Shown in pieces: positions 1-7,030 of a DNA stretch of 64,000 bases. The first letter of the stretch is position 1. Each line of letters opens with the position of its first letter. The DNA is from DATFDN01 sp963756545 (lineage in GTDB: Bacteria > Pseudomonadota > Alphaproteobacteria > Acetobacterales > Acetobacteraceae): contig CAVWNY010000002.1 of the NCBI GenBank assembly GCA_963756545.1, positions 434,001-498,000 of the forward strand. Reading direction: 5' to 3'. The position numbers and the translations under genes are program-made. The notes under the pieces were generated by a model. That model searched no databases. It was not told the DNA's origin and worked only from the letters and a program-made list of their open reading frames with translations.

Positions 1-1
1 C

Positions 2-418
2 GGCGCGGCGCCGGTGTTTCACCTGTCTCCGCCGCTCCCGGTGGGCATCGACCCGGCCACCGGGCGCCGCCGCAAGATCGCGCTCTCCGGGCGCATCGCG
101 CTGCCGCTGTTTCGCGCGCTGCGCCACGGCAAGCGCCTGCGCGGCACGCCGCTCGATCCGTTCGGCTGGCAGGGCGAGCGGCGATGGGAGCGGGCGTTGA
201 TCGGGGAGTACATGGAAGACGTGCGGACGGCGCTCGCGGCGCTGCGCCCGGAGACGGCCGCGACGGCGATCGCGCTGGCCGCGCTCCCTGACGAGATCCG
301 CGGCTTCGGGCCGGTCAAGGAGGCGAACCGGGCGAAGGCGATGGAGCGACGCAAGGCGCTGCTGGCGCGGCTGGATGGCCCGGTGGAACGCGAGAAGGTG
401 GTGGTGGCGGCGGAGTAG
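2..418 (+). CDS. indolepyruvate ferredoxin oxidoreductase family protein, C-terminal fragment
   Basis: The reading frame is open from the left edge of the window, so this is the last ~138 residues of a much larger protein whose start lies outside. The sequence around HLSPPL, DPATGRRRK, LRGTPLDPFG and the late ALPDEIRGFG-VK stretch matches my memory of the C-terminal domain (DUF6537-like) of large fused indolepyruvate ferredoxin oxidoreductases, which convert arylpyruvates to aryl-acetyl-CoA using thiamine diphosphate. No catalytic domain is visible here, so the call rests on the tail only. The GTG at 14 is an internal codon, not a start. Confidence 0.75.
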   Translation, partial: GAAPVFHLSPPLPVGIDPATGRRRKIALSGRIALPLFRALRHGKRLRGTPLDPFGWQGERRWERALIGEYMEDVRTALAALRPETAATAIALAALPDEIRGFGPVKEANRAKAMERRKALLARLDGPVEREKVVVAAE

Positions 419-432
419 TTTACGAGCGGTCG

Positions 433-720
433 CTATCCCAACTTCGGCCGGTCCCGCTCAACCCGCCTGACACGGACCGCGCGTATCACCAGTTCCTCGA
501 TGACGAGCAGCGGAACCTCGACGCGCTTCGCCCGGCCACGCCGGAGCAGCAAGTCGCCGACCCCGATGCGACCGATCGAAAGGGCGCCCACGGCCAGGGC
601 GCCGACAGCGACCGCGCCCAGGGCAACCGCTCCAGTCTGAATGGTGGCCAACGCGGTCGTCCGGGCTAGAACTGCCGGCACTCCGCGCCGCGCGGGCTGG
701 ATCTGCTGCGAGACGGGCAT
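433..720 (-). CDS. small glycine-patterned hypothetical protein
   Basis: A 95-residue protein. The start at 720 is chosen because AAGGAGGAG stands just upstream on the minus strand; a longer frame exists but runs antisense through the neighbouring dehydrogenase. Residues ~27-55 form a regular five-residue pattern (A-V/L-A-V/L-G, as in GALAVGALSIG), followed by a basic segment with many Arg and Val. The pattern could make a hydrophobic helix or a pentapeptide-like solenoid. Similar short 'AIGALAIG' proteins are common and uncharacterised in alphaproteobacteria (from memory). The neighbours do not indicate a function. It lies head-to-tail after the formaldehyde dehydrogenase, separated from it by a small dispersed hairpin repeat. 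Confidence 0.72.
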   Translation of the reverse strand: MPVSQQIQPARRGVPAVLARTTALATIQTGAVALGAVAVGALAVGALSIGRIGVGDLLLRRGRAKRVEVPLLVIEELVIRAVRVRRVERDRPKLG

Positions 721-757
721 ATCTCCTCCTTCAGGCGCGGCACCGATGCGACCCCTG

Positions 758-781
758 AATCCCGCTTTCGCGGGAATGACC
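758..781. repeat. short dispersed hairpin repeat between two genes
   Basis: TCCCGC-TTTC-GCGGGA forms a 6-bp stem at 760-775 followed by ATGAC. This exact kind of element (CCCGCTTTCGCGGGAATGAC) is a familiar intergenic repeat in many proteobacterial genomes. It sits just after the stop of the dehydrogenase gene (795, minus strand) and may double as its terminator. Confidence 0.5.
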
Positions 782-794
782 GGGCCACTCCGGA

Positions 795-1904
795 TCAGTA
801 CGTCAGAACCGTCCGGATCGACTCTCCCCGCCGCAGCAGCTCGAAACCCTCGTTGATCCGCTCGAACGGCAGGACGTGGGTGATCAGGTCGTCGATGTTG
901 ATCCGCCCGTCCATGTACCAGTCCACGATGCGCGGCACGTCGGTGCGTCCGCGCGCGCCGCCGAAGGCCGTGCCCTTCCAGACACGGCCGGTGACAAGCT
1001 GGAAGGGGCGGGTCGCGATCTCCTGGCCGGCGCCGGCGACGCCGATGACGATGCTCTCGCCCCAGCCGCGATGGCAGCACTCCAGCGCCTGGCGCATGAC
1101 CTTCACGTTGCCGATGCACTCGAAACTATAGTCCGCGCCGCCCTTCGTCAGATCGACCAGATAGGGCACGAGGTCGCCCTCCACTTCGGCCGGGTTGACG
1201 AAATGGGTCATGCCGAACCGCTCGGCGATTTCGCGACGGGCGGGGTTGAGGTCCACGCCGACGATCATCTCGGCGCCCGCCATGCGCGCGCCCTGGACCA
1301 CGTTCAGACCGATCCCGCCCAGGCCGAAGACGACGACGCGGGCGCCGGGTTCGACCTTCGCGGTGTTGATGACGGCGCCGATCCCGGTGGTCACGCCGCA
1401 GCCGATGTAGCAGACCTTCTCGAACGGCGCGTCCTCGCGAATCTTCGCCACCGCGATTTCGGGCAACACCGTGTAGTTCGCGAAAGTCGAGGTGCCCATG
1501 TAGTGGAAGATGGGCGCTCCCTCGCACGAGAAGCGGCTGGTGCCGTCCGGCATCACCCCCCTGCCCTGGGTCGAGCGGATCGCTACGCAAAGGTTGCTCT
1601 TGCGGCTGAGGCAGTATTCGCATTGCCGGCATTCCGGCGTGTAGAGGGGGATGACATGATCGCCCCGGCGAAGCGAGGTCACGCCCTTGCCGACATCGGC
1701 AACGATGCCGGCACCCTCGTGGCCGAGGATCGCGGGGAAGATGCCCTCGGGGTCGGCGCCCGAGAGCGTGTATTCGTCGGTGTGGCAAATGCCGGTGGCC
1801 TTGACCTCCAGCAGCACCTCGAATTCGCGTGGACCGTCCAGATGCACGGTCTCGACGCTGAGCGGCGCGCGCGGCGTGCGCGCGACGGCGGCGCGAACCT
1901 GCAT
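795..1904 (-). CDS. adhC: S-(hydroxymethyl)glutathione dehydrogenase / class III alcohol dehydrogenase
   Basis: A 369-residue zinc-dependent medium-chain dehydrogenase. It oxidises S-hydroxymethylglutathione (formed from formaldehyde and glutathione) to S-formylglutathione with NAD, in the cytoplasm. The class III signature is clear: catalytic zinc ligands in GICHTDEY and GHEGAG, four structural-zinc cysteines in PECRQCEYCLSRKSNLC, the GCGVTTGIGA motif, and the Rossmann motif GLGGIGLN. Length is normal for the family. It starts 4 bases after the stop of the Tim44-domain gene and is probably co-transcribed with it. No S-formylglutathione hydrolase lies next to it in this window. Confidence 0.95.
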   Translation of the reverse strand: MQVRAAVARTPRAPLSVETVHLDGPREFEVLLEVKATGICHTDEYTLSGADPEGIFPAILGHEGAGIVADVGKGVTSLRRGDHVIPLYTPECRQCEYCLSRKSNLCVAIRSTQGRGVMPDGTSRFSCEGAPIFHYMGTSTFANYTVLPEIAVAKIREDAPFEKVCYIGCGVTTGIGAVINTAKVEPGARVVVFGLGGIGLNVVQGARMAGAEMIVGVDLNPARREIAERFGMTHFVNPAEVEGDLVPYLVDLTKGGADYSFECIGNVKVMRQALECCHRGWGESIVIGVAGAGQEIATRPFQLVTGRVWKGTAFGGARGRTDVPRIVDWYMDGRINIDDLITHVLPFERINEGFELLRRGESIRTVLTY

Positions 1905-1908
1905 CGGC

Positions 1909-2583
1909 TCAGCCGCCGCTGACCGCGACGAGCCGCCAGGCGGGGTCGCGCGCGGTCAGGTCGCGCTCGAAGGTCCAGATGTCCACGAGTTCGGTCATCG
2001 CCTCGGTGCCCGAGACGGGCTGGCCGCGCTGGTCCTTCACGAGGCTCGTCTGGTCGGAGACAAACCGCACCGTCAGGTGCGCTCGGCTGCCAAACAGCTC
2101 GGCAGCCTCGATCGTGGCCCCCTGGATGGCGTGGATCTCGCTGACCTGCGTATGGCCCGCCTGCTCGCGAGCGATGATCGCCTGCTCGAAGGAGCGATAG
2201 ACGTCGTCGGCGACGAGTCGGCGGATCTGGGCTCGATCACCGGCCGCGAAGGCGGCGACGACCATGCGAAACGCGCCCTCCGCGCCTTCAAGAAAGCGGG
2301 CCGGATCGAAGTTGCGATCGACGCCGCGCATCCGCCCGAGCGTCTGGCCCAGCGGGCTGGCGGCGTCCGGCACGGGGCGCGTGGTGGCCGACGCCGGCGG
2401 TTCCGCGCGCCCCTCGATGATCGGGCCGGGTCGACTTAGCGGCGGCTGCGCCGGCTGATACGGCTGCGGCGGCCGCTCGTATCCGGTGCGGCGGCCGAGG
2501 ATGCTCCGCAGCCGCAAGACCAGGAAGGCGGCAATCATCCCGAACAGAATCAGATCGACGGGAAAGCCGGTGCCAAAATCCAT
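1909..2583 (-). CDS. Tim44/TimA-domain membrane adaptor protein
   Basis: A 224-residue protein with one N-terminal membrane helix (residues ~5-20, VDLILFGMIAAFLVLRL), a proline-rich linker, and a C-terminal Tim44-like domain (from about residue 90: FLEGAEGAF, later VDIWTFERDL and DPAWRLVAV). Bacterial Tim44-like proteins are inner-membrane adaptors of unsettled role, related to the mitochondrial import motor subunit. The start at 2583 is preferred over an upstream in-frame start at 2658 because AAGGAGGAG lies 7 bases before it and the protein then begins with the conserved membrane segment. It is upstream of, and probably in one operon with, the formaldehyde dehydrogenase gene. Confidence 0.88.
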   Translation of the reverse strand: MDFGTGFPVDLILFGMIAAFLVLRLRSILGRRTGYERPPQPYQPAQPPLSRPGPIIEGRAEPPASATTRPVPDAASPLGQTLGRMRGVDRNFDPARFLEGAEGAFRMVVAAFAAGDRAQIRRLVADDVYRSFEQAIIAREQAGHTQVSEIHAIQGATIEAAELFGSRAHLTVRFVSDQTSLVKDQRGQPVSGTEAMTELVDIWTFERDLTARDPAWRLVAVSGG

Positions 2584-2707
2584 CACGCATCTCCTCCTTT
2601 TCACAGATAAGAGCGCGAGGGCCGCGACACAAATCTTTCCGTGACCTCCGGCCGGCACCGATCGCTCCAGGATTGCCGGTCAAGCCGGGGGCTTGTATGC
2701 CCCCGCC

Positions 2708-3263
2708 ATGATTCTGCTGCGTCACGGCCAAAGCGAGTTCAACCTCCACTTCAGCGCGACGCGGAAAGATCCTGGAAATCGTTGATGCCAAACTCACCCC
2801 GCTCGGTCACTCGCAGGCCGAGGCGGCGACGCTCGCGCTGGCCGGCGAGCGTATTCAACGCATCATCGCCTCGCCTTACACGCGAGCGTTGCAGACGGCG
2901 GCGCCGATGGCGCGCGCGCTCGGGATCCCGGTGATTGTGAACCCGATCGTGCGCGAACGCTGCGCCTTCGCCTGCGATATCGGCACCCCCCGGACGGAGC
3001 TCGCGCTCGCCTGGCCGGAGATCGACCTCTCCCACATCGAGGAGGTGTGGTGGCCGCCGATGCCGGAGCCGGCCGCCGCCGTGCTGGACCGGGCCGGACG
3101 CTTCCGCGACGAGATGGCGGCGCTCCCCGACTGGTCCGACACGCTGGTGGTGACGCACTGGGGCTTTATCATGTCGCTGACCGCGCAAAGCGTGCAGAAC
3201 GGCACGTGGATGCGCTTCGATCCGACGGCGCCGGCACCGGGGGAGATTTCCTGGCGTCCGTAA
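2708..3263 (+). pseudogene. histidine phosphatase family protein, broken by a +1 frameshift
   Basis: The gene starts at ATG 2708 with the phosphoglycerate-mutase-type catalytic motif LLRHGQSEFN (RHG at residues 5-7). It reaches ATRKDPG and then stops at TGA 2783. The family sequence continues in the next frame (IVDAKLTPLGHSQAEAA through VVTHWGFIM) to the stop at 3261-3263. Removing one A from the AAA run at 2776-2778 restores one continuous protein of about 184 residues, a normal length for this family. Catalytic residues of both halves are intact, so the lesion is either recent or a sequencing error. The intact family removes phosphate from small substrates; the substrate here is unknown. 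Confidence 0.85.
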
Positions 3264-3279
3264 TCCGCCCGCCGGAGAC

Positions 3280-3579
3280 TTATGCGGCCGGCGGCAGCCC
3301 GAGATGATGCTCGACTCTGCGAAGTCGGGCGTCGAGTTCGCTGATGAGGATGCCGTGACCGATTACCGTGGCGTGGTAGGCGGTGACAGCCTCGCGCAAG
3401 GACGCCATCTGAGCGGAGAGGTCGTCCAACCTGCGGCCGTGGTCGTGCAACACCGTTGTGTGCTCGTTCAGGACCAAGCGCATTTCCCGGACATCCCGGC
3501 GCATCTCCTGCTGGTTTTCCAGCACGATGCCCAGCATCGCGACCACCTGCCCGATGTCAGCCCCGTTCCCGCCGCTCAT
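3280..3579 (-). CDS. small coiled-coil hypothetical protein
   Basis: A 99-residue protein with a heptad-like pattern across most of its length (VVAMLGIVLENQQEMRRDVREM, then RRLDDLSAQMASLREAV and ELDARLRRVEHHL). It has no signal peptide or membrane helix, so it is probably a soluble oligomer. A GGGAG ribosome site lies just upstream of the ATG. Comparable small proteins are widespread in acetic-acid-bacteria relatives (from memory), without a known function. It is co-directional with ccrM upstream, 60 bases away and separated by a hairpin. Confidence 0.72.
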   Translation of the reverse strand: MSGGNGADIGQVVAMLGIVLENQQEMRRDVREMRLVLNEHTTVLHDHGRRLDDLSAQMASLREAVTAYHATVIGHGILISELDARLRRVEHHLGLPPAA

Positions 3580-3632
3580 GCCACTCCCAGCCGCCAGTAT
3601 CGCCGAGCAACCCTTACGTGATCAATCCTGAA

Positions 3633-3650
3633 CGCCGCGTCAACGCGGCG
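3633..3650 (-). terminator. stem-loop across the ccrM stop codon
   Basis: CGCCGCGT-CA-ACGCGGCG is a perfect 8-bp inverted repeat whose centre contains the ccrM TGA (3640-3642, minus strand). There is no U-run, so intrinsic termination is not certain. It could also protect the mRNA 3' end. Confidence 0.4.
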
Positions 3651-4725
3651 GCGGCGCCATTTCGGTCCGCAGCTTGTCCAGCGGCATCAGCGCGCCGTCG
3701 CGTTCGATATGCCAGAAGGTCCAGCCGTTGCAGGACGGCGCGTTCTGCACCGCCGCGCCCACCTGGTGAATCGAGCCGTGAACGCCTTTCGCGGTGATCG
3801 AGCCGTCGGCGCCGACCGTCGCGCTCACGCGGCGCTGCCGGTCGGTCAGGCGGGTCCCCGGCGCCACCAGGCCGCGCTCGACGAGGCTGCCGAACGGGAT
3901 GCGCGGAGCCTCGCGCCGCGTGGGAGCGGTGGCCAACCCCTCGTCCGGCGCCGGTCGGGTGCGGCGAATGCGCCCGATGGCCGCCTCGGCGTAGGCGGGA
4001 TGGCGCTCGATCCCGATGAAATGGCGATGCAGCCGCTTGGCGACCGCGCCGGTCGTGCCGGTGCCCAGAAAGGGATCGAGCACGATGTCGCCCGGCGCGG
4101 TGGAGGCCAGCAGGATGCGGTGCAGCAGCGCCTCGGGCTTCTGCGTCGGGTGCAGCTTCAGCCCATGCTGGTTGCGCAGCCGCTCGGGGCCCGTGCAGAG
4201 CGGGATGAACCAGTCGCTGCGCATCTGGATGTCGTCGTTCAGCGCCTTCATCGCCTGGTAGTTGAAGCGATGGCGGCTGTCGCGCTGCCGCGCCGCCCAG
4301 ATCAGCGTCTCATGCGCGTTGGTGAAACGCCGGCCGCGGAAGTTCGGCATCGGATTCGCCTTGCGCCAGACGACGTCGTTGAGCAGCCAGAACCCGAGAT
4401 CCTGCAAGGCGGCACCGATGCGGAAGATGTTGTGGTAGGCCCCGATCACCCAGAGCGTGCCGTCCTTGCGGAGCACGCGGCGGCACTCGGTCAGCCACTC
4501 GCGCGTGAAGGCGTCGTAGGCCGCGAAGTCGATGAAGCGGTCCCACTCTTCGTCGACTCCATCCACCAGGCTGTCGTCGGGGCGCCGCAGCTCGCCCCGC
4601 AACTGAAGGTTGTAAGGTGGATCCGCGAACACGCAATGGACCGACGCCGGGGGCAGCATCCGCAGGTGCGTGATGCAGTCGCCCAGCAGCACTTGGTCAA
4701 GCGGCAGTTCGCGGATGATTTCCAC
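3640..4725 (-). CDS. ccrM: CcrM-type DNA adenine methyltransferase (GANTC)
   Basis: A 361-residue beta-class adenine-N6 methyltransferase: catalytic DPPY at residues 35-38 comes before the S-adenosylmethionine site (DPFLGTGTTG, about residue 218). The C-terminal ~100 residues form the extra DNA-binding domain typical of CcrM (ending in NGWTFWHIE and IDxLR-like text). The family methylates GANTC and couples replication to transcription in alphaproteobacteria. The start is GTG at 4725, with GGAGAG 3 bases upstream. It lies 58 bases downstream of rnhB on the same strand, the usual alphaproteobacterial pair. GANTC specificity is inferred from family and length, not from the sequence alone. Confidence 0.94.
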   Translation of the reverse strand: MEIIRELPLDQVLLGDCITHLRMLPPASVHCVFADPPYNLQLRGELRRPDDSLVDGVDEEWDRFIDFAAYDAFTREWLTECRRVLRKDGTLWVIGAYHNIFRIGAALQDLGFWLLNDVVWRKANPMPNFRGRRFTNAHETLIWAARQRDSRHRFNYQAMKALNDDIQMRSDWFIPLCTGPERLRNQHGLKLHPTQKPEALLHRILLASTAPGDIVLDPFLGTGTTGAVAKRLHRHFIGIERHPAYAEAAIGRIRRTRPAPDEGLATAPTRREAPRIPFGSLVERGLVAPGTRLTDRQRRVSATVGADGSITAKGVHGSIHQVGAAVQNAPSCNGWTFWHIERDGALMPLDKLRTEMAPPPR

Positions 4726-4783
4726 GTCTCTCCGGGCGCGGTCTAGGCAGGATCGCTATCGTGGCCCGGCGGTTCGCGCCGCG

Positions 4784-5407
4784 TCAATCCGCGGTCGCGA
4801 GATCGAGTGCGAGTTGTCGCACGGCGCCGAAATCCGGCCGGTGGTGCGGCGTCGGCCCGAGAAGCCGGAGCGCGGCGCGGTGATGCGGGGTGGAGTAGCC
4901 GGCGTTCGCCTCCCACCCGTAGCCGGGGAACCGCGCGCCGAGCCGGGTCATCGCGCGGTCGCGCAAGACCTTGGCGACGATCGAGGCCGCGGCGATCGAG
5001 AGCGACAATCCGTCGCCGCCGACCACGCAACGCACTACGCAGGACAGCCCCGGCGGCTGATTGCCGTCCACCAGCGCGAGGTCGGGCGCGCGCGGCAGCC
5101 GCGCGACCGCTCGGCACATGGCGAGCAGCGCGGCGTGCAGAATGTTCAGGCGCCCGATCTCGGCGACCGAGGCGGCGCCCACGCCGATCTCCGCCCGCCC
5201 GGAGGCGTGGATCGCGGCGAAGGCGGCGACCCGCTGCTCCGGGGTGAGCTTCTTGGAATCGTCGATCATCGCGGCAAGCCGGCGCGGCACCCCGGCGGGG
5301 AACACGACCGCGGCGGCGAAGACGGGCCCGGCGAGCGGGCCTCGCCCGACCTCGTCCACCCCGGCGACCAAGCCGCCCGCCTGCTTCTCCAGCCTGAGGG
5401 TTGGCAT
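4784..5407 (-). CDS. rnhB: ribonuclease HII
   Basis: A 207-residue ribonuclease HII, which removes ribonucleotides misincorporated in DNA. The conserved AGVDEVGRGPLAGPV block supplies the Asp-Glu metal pair at residues ~18-19, and SIAAASIVAKVLRDR and the GYST-x-H-HRAAL block are also present. The ATG at 5407 gives the family N-terminus; a longer overlapping frame (to 5423) is a shadow. It is followed by ccrM, so the same transcript probably carries both. Two GANTC sites lie just upstream. Confidence 0.95.
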   Translation of the reverse strand: MPTLRLEKQAGGLVAGVDEVGRGPLAGPVFAAAVVFPAGVPRRLAAMIDDSKKLTPEQRVAAFAAIHASGRAEIGVGAASVAEIGRLNILHAALLAMCRAVARLPRAPDLALVDGNQPPGLSCVVRCVVGGDGLSLSIAAASIVAKVLRDRAMTRLGARFPGYGWEANAGYSTPHHRAALRLLGPTPHHRPDFGAVRQLALDLATAD

Positions 5408-5433
5408 GTCGGGGGAGTACCACGCCGAGGAGC

Positions 5434-5460
5434 GATTCGCGTAGCCCGCAAATGAGAATC
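5434..5460 (-). promoter_or_regulatory. two GANTC methylation sites upstream of rnhB-ccrM
   Basis: GATTC at 5434-5438 and GAATC at 5456-5460 lie within 27 bases, in the 57-bp gap before rnhB. At this base composition one GANTC is expected about every 350-400 bp. In Caulobacter the ccrM promoter contains GANTC sites whose methylation state tunes transcription, so feedback by CcrM is a reasonable inference here. Confidence 0.4.
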
Positions 5461-5464
5461 GCCG

Positions 5465-5884
5465 TCAGCTCGAAAGTCCCAGGAGTGGCGTGCCCAGGGC
5501 CATTGCCGCGATGCGCAGCGGCTCGTCGAGCGTCGCCAGCGGAAGGTTGCGGCGCTGGGCAAGCTCAAGGTAGGCCGCGTCATATGTGGTGAGCCGGTGT
5601 CGGTCGGCGAGACGCAGGGTCTCGGCCCATGCGTAATGATCGGTCTCCGGGTCCATCGAAATCGGGAGGTCGACGAAGTCGGCCAGGGATGCGTCGCGAT
5701 ACTCGACGGTGATCCGGCGGCGACGCACCGCCATTTGCAATCCGTTGGCGACTTCCAACCGCCAGAGTGACGGAACCACCGCGCCGGCCTCCACGATCCG
5801 CCATAGCAGGCTCTCGGTCAACGGCGTGCGTTCGTCCTTGAAACACCAAGTCAGCGTGACGGAACTGTCCAGCACGAGGCTCAC
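5465..5884 (-). CDS. vapC: PIN-domain ribonuclease toxin, VapC type
   Basis: A 139-residue PIN-domain protein. The acidic metal-binding residues expected of the fold are visible: Asp6 (LVLDSS), Glu44 (RLEVANGL), Asp102 (TYDAAYLELA) and Asp120. VapC toxins are RNases that cut tRNA or rRNA until neutralised by the antitoxin. The start codon overlaps the antitoxin stop by 4 bases (5881-5884), so the two are translationally coupled in the standard antitoxin-first order. The cleavage target cannot be read from the sequence. Confidence 0.9.
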   Translation of the reverse strand: MSLVLDSSVTLTWCFKDERTPLTESLLWRIVEAGAVVPSLWRLEVANGLQMAVRRRRITVEYRDASLADFVDLPISMDPETDHYAWAETLRLADRHRLTTYDAAYLELAQRRNLPLATLDEPLRIAAMALGTPLLGLSS

Positions 5885-6123
5885 GGTCTGCCTTCCTCGA
5901 TGAGAGCCTTGATGTTCAAGCCGCCGAGCGTGACTCCCCCGCTCCGCTCGAGAATTCGGTCAGCGGCGCGTCGGGCCTTCTCGCGATCGAAGCCGGGCTG
6001 GTTCGGGATCAGTCGGGCAATCGGCTTACCGCGTCGGGTGATGATGACCTCCTCCCCTTGCTCAACCCGATCGAGCAGGGTTCCGAGCGTGTTCTTGGCC
6101 TCGAACGCGCCGACCTCTTTCAT
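5881..6123 (-). CDS. vapB: Phd/YefM-type antitoxin of the PIN toxin
   Basis: An 80-residue antitoxin. The N-terminal Phd/YefM DNA-binding domain is recognisable (VGAFEAKNTLGTLLDRVEQGEEVIITRRGKPIARL), followed by a charged C-terminal tail (residues ~55-80) that would wrap the toxin. It precedes vapC with a 4-base overlap. A perfect 14-bp palindrome lies 10 bases upstream of its start, consistent with autorepression by the antitoxin or the complex. GGAGGT at about 6128-6133 is the ribosome site. Confidence 0.9.
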   Translation of the reverse strand: MKEVGAFEAKNTLGTLLDRVEQGEEVIITRRGKPIARLIPNQPGFDREKARRAADRILERSGGVTLGGLNIKALIEEGRP

Positions 6124-6133
6124 CTGACCTCCA

Positions 6134-6147
6134 GTAAGCTAGCTTAC
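6134..6147. promoter_or_regulatory. perfect 14-bp palindrome, likely toxin-antitoxin operator
   Basis: GTAAGCTAGCTTAC reads identically on both strands. It lies between the antitoxin ribosome site and the divergent crotonase gene, is AT-rich relative to its surroundings, and is positioned like the operators bound by Phd/YefM antitoxins. Confidence 0.6.
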
Positions 6148-6236
6148 AGACTAGCCCGGTCTTGATGTAGCTGAGCCATTTTGTCCACCTCTTCGGACGC
6201 ACTATCTTCCGTAACGTGCCAGGAGAAATTCAGCGC

Positions 6237-7025
6237 ATGACCCCCGTCGCCGACCCGCCGCTGCTTCGCCGCGATTACGCCGGCGTCGCTTGGCTCACGC
6301 TCAATCGTCCCGCCGCGCGCAACGCGCTCTCGCTTGGCCTGATGGCGGCGCTCACCGAGGAATTGGGGCGTCTCGCCGACGCGCCGGAGGTGAAAGTCGT
6401 GGTGATCGCCGGCGCCGGGCCGGCGTTCTGCGCCGGGCATGATCTGCGGGAGATGCGGGGGCGGCCCGAACGCGCCGCCTACGAGGAGACGTTCGCCGCC
6501 TGCTCGCGCCTCATGCTGGCGATCGTGCGGCTGCCCAAGCCCGTCATCGCCCGCGTCCATGGCATCGCCACCGCCGCCGGCTGCCAGTTGGTCGCCACCT
6601 GCGACCTTGCCGTGGCCGCCGACACCGCGCGGTTCGCGACACCGGGCGTGAATATCGGCCTGTTCTGCTCGACGCCCATGGTCGCGCTCTCGCGCGCGGT
6701 GGGCCGCAAGGCGGCGATGGAAATGCTGTTGACGGGCGATCTGATCGCGGCGGAGCGGGCGCGCGAGATCGGCCTGGTGAACCGCGTCGTGCCGGAGACC
6801 GCGCTCGACGAGGCGATAGCGGCGCTGGCGGAGACCATCGCCGCGAAAAGCCCGCTCACGCTCGCCATCGGCAAGGAGGCGTTCTATGCCCAGGCGGAGA
6901 TGGGCCTGGCCGATGCCTATCGGCACACCTCGGAGGTGATGACGCGCAACATGCTGGCCCGCGACGCCGCCGAGGGCATCGACGCCTTTCTACAGAAGCG
7001 CCAGCCCGTCTGGACCGGCGCCTGA
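6237..7025 (+). CDS. enoyl-CoA hydratase/isomerase family protein (ECHDC3-like)
   Basis: A 262-residue crotonase-fold protein. The oxyanion-hole segments are present (AGAGPAFCAGHDLREM and HGIATAAGCQLVATCDL). Both Glu residues used by true enoyl-CoA hydratases are replaced: Gln stands in the GCQL position and Gly in the FATPGVNIG position, as in the ECHDC3-like branch. Hydration of enoyl-CoA is therefore doubtful. ATG 6237 is chosen over a GTG at 6216 because AGGAGA lies 10 bases before it. It is followed 5 bases later by the chaperone pair cbpA-cbpM, which may be co-transcribed. Confidence 0.88.
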   Translation: MTPVADPPLLRRDYAGVAWLTLNRPAARNALSLGLMAALTEELGRLADAPEVKVVVIAGAGPAFCAGHDLREMRGRPERAAYEETFAACSRLMLAIVRLPKPVIARVHGIATAAGCQLVATCDLAVAADTARFATPGVNIGLFCSTPMVALSRAVGRKAAMEMLLTGDLIAAERAREIGLVNRVVPETALDEAIAALAETIAAKSPLTLAIGKEAFYAQAEMGLADAYRHTSEVMTRNMLARDAAEGIDAFLQKRQPVWTGA

Positions 7026-7030
7026 GCATC

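Noticed and set aside
876..1922. 348-codon plus-strand frame over the formaldehyde dehydrogenase
   Set aside because: It is antisense to a well-conserved gene with atypical residue composition.
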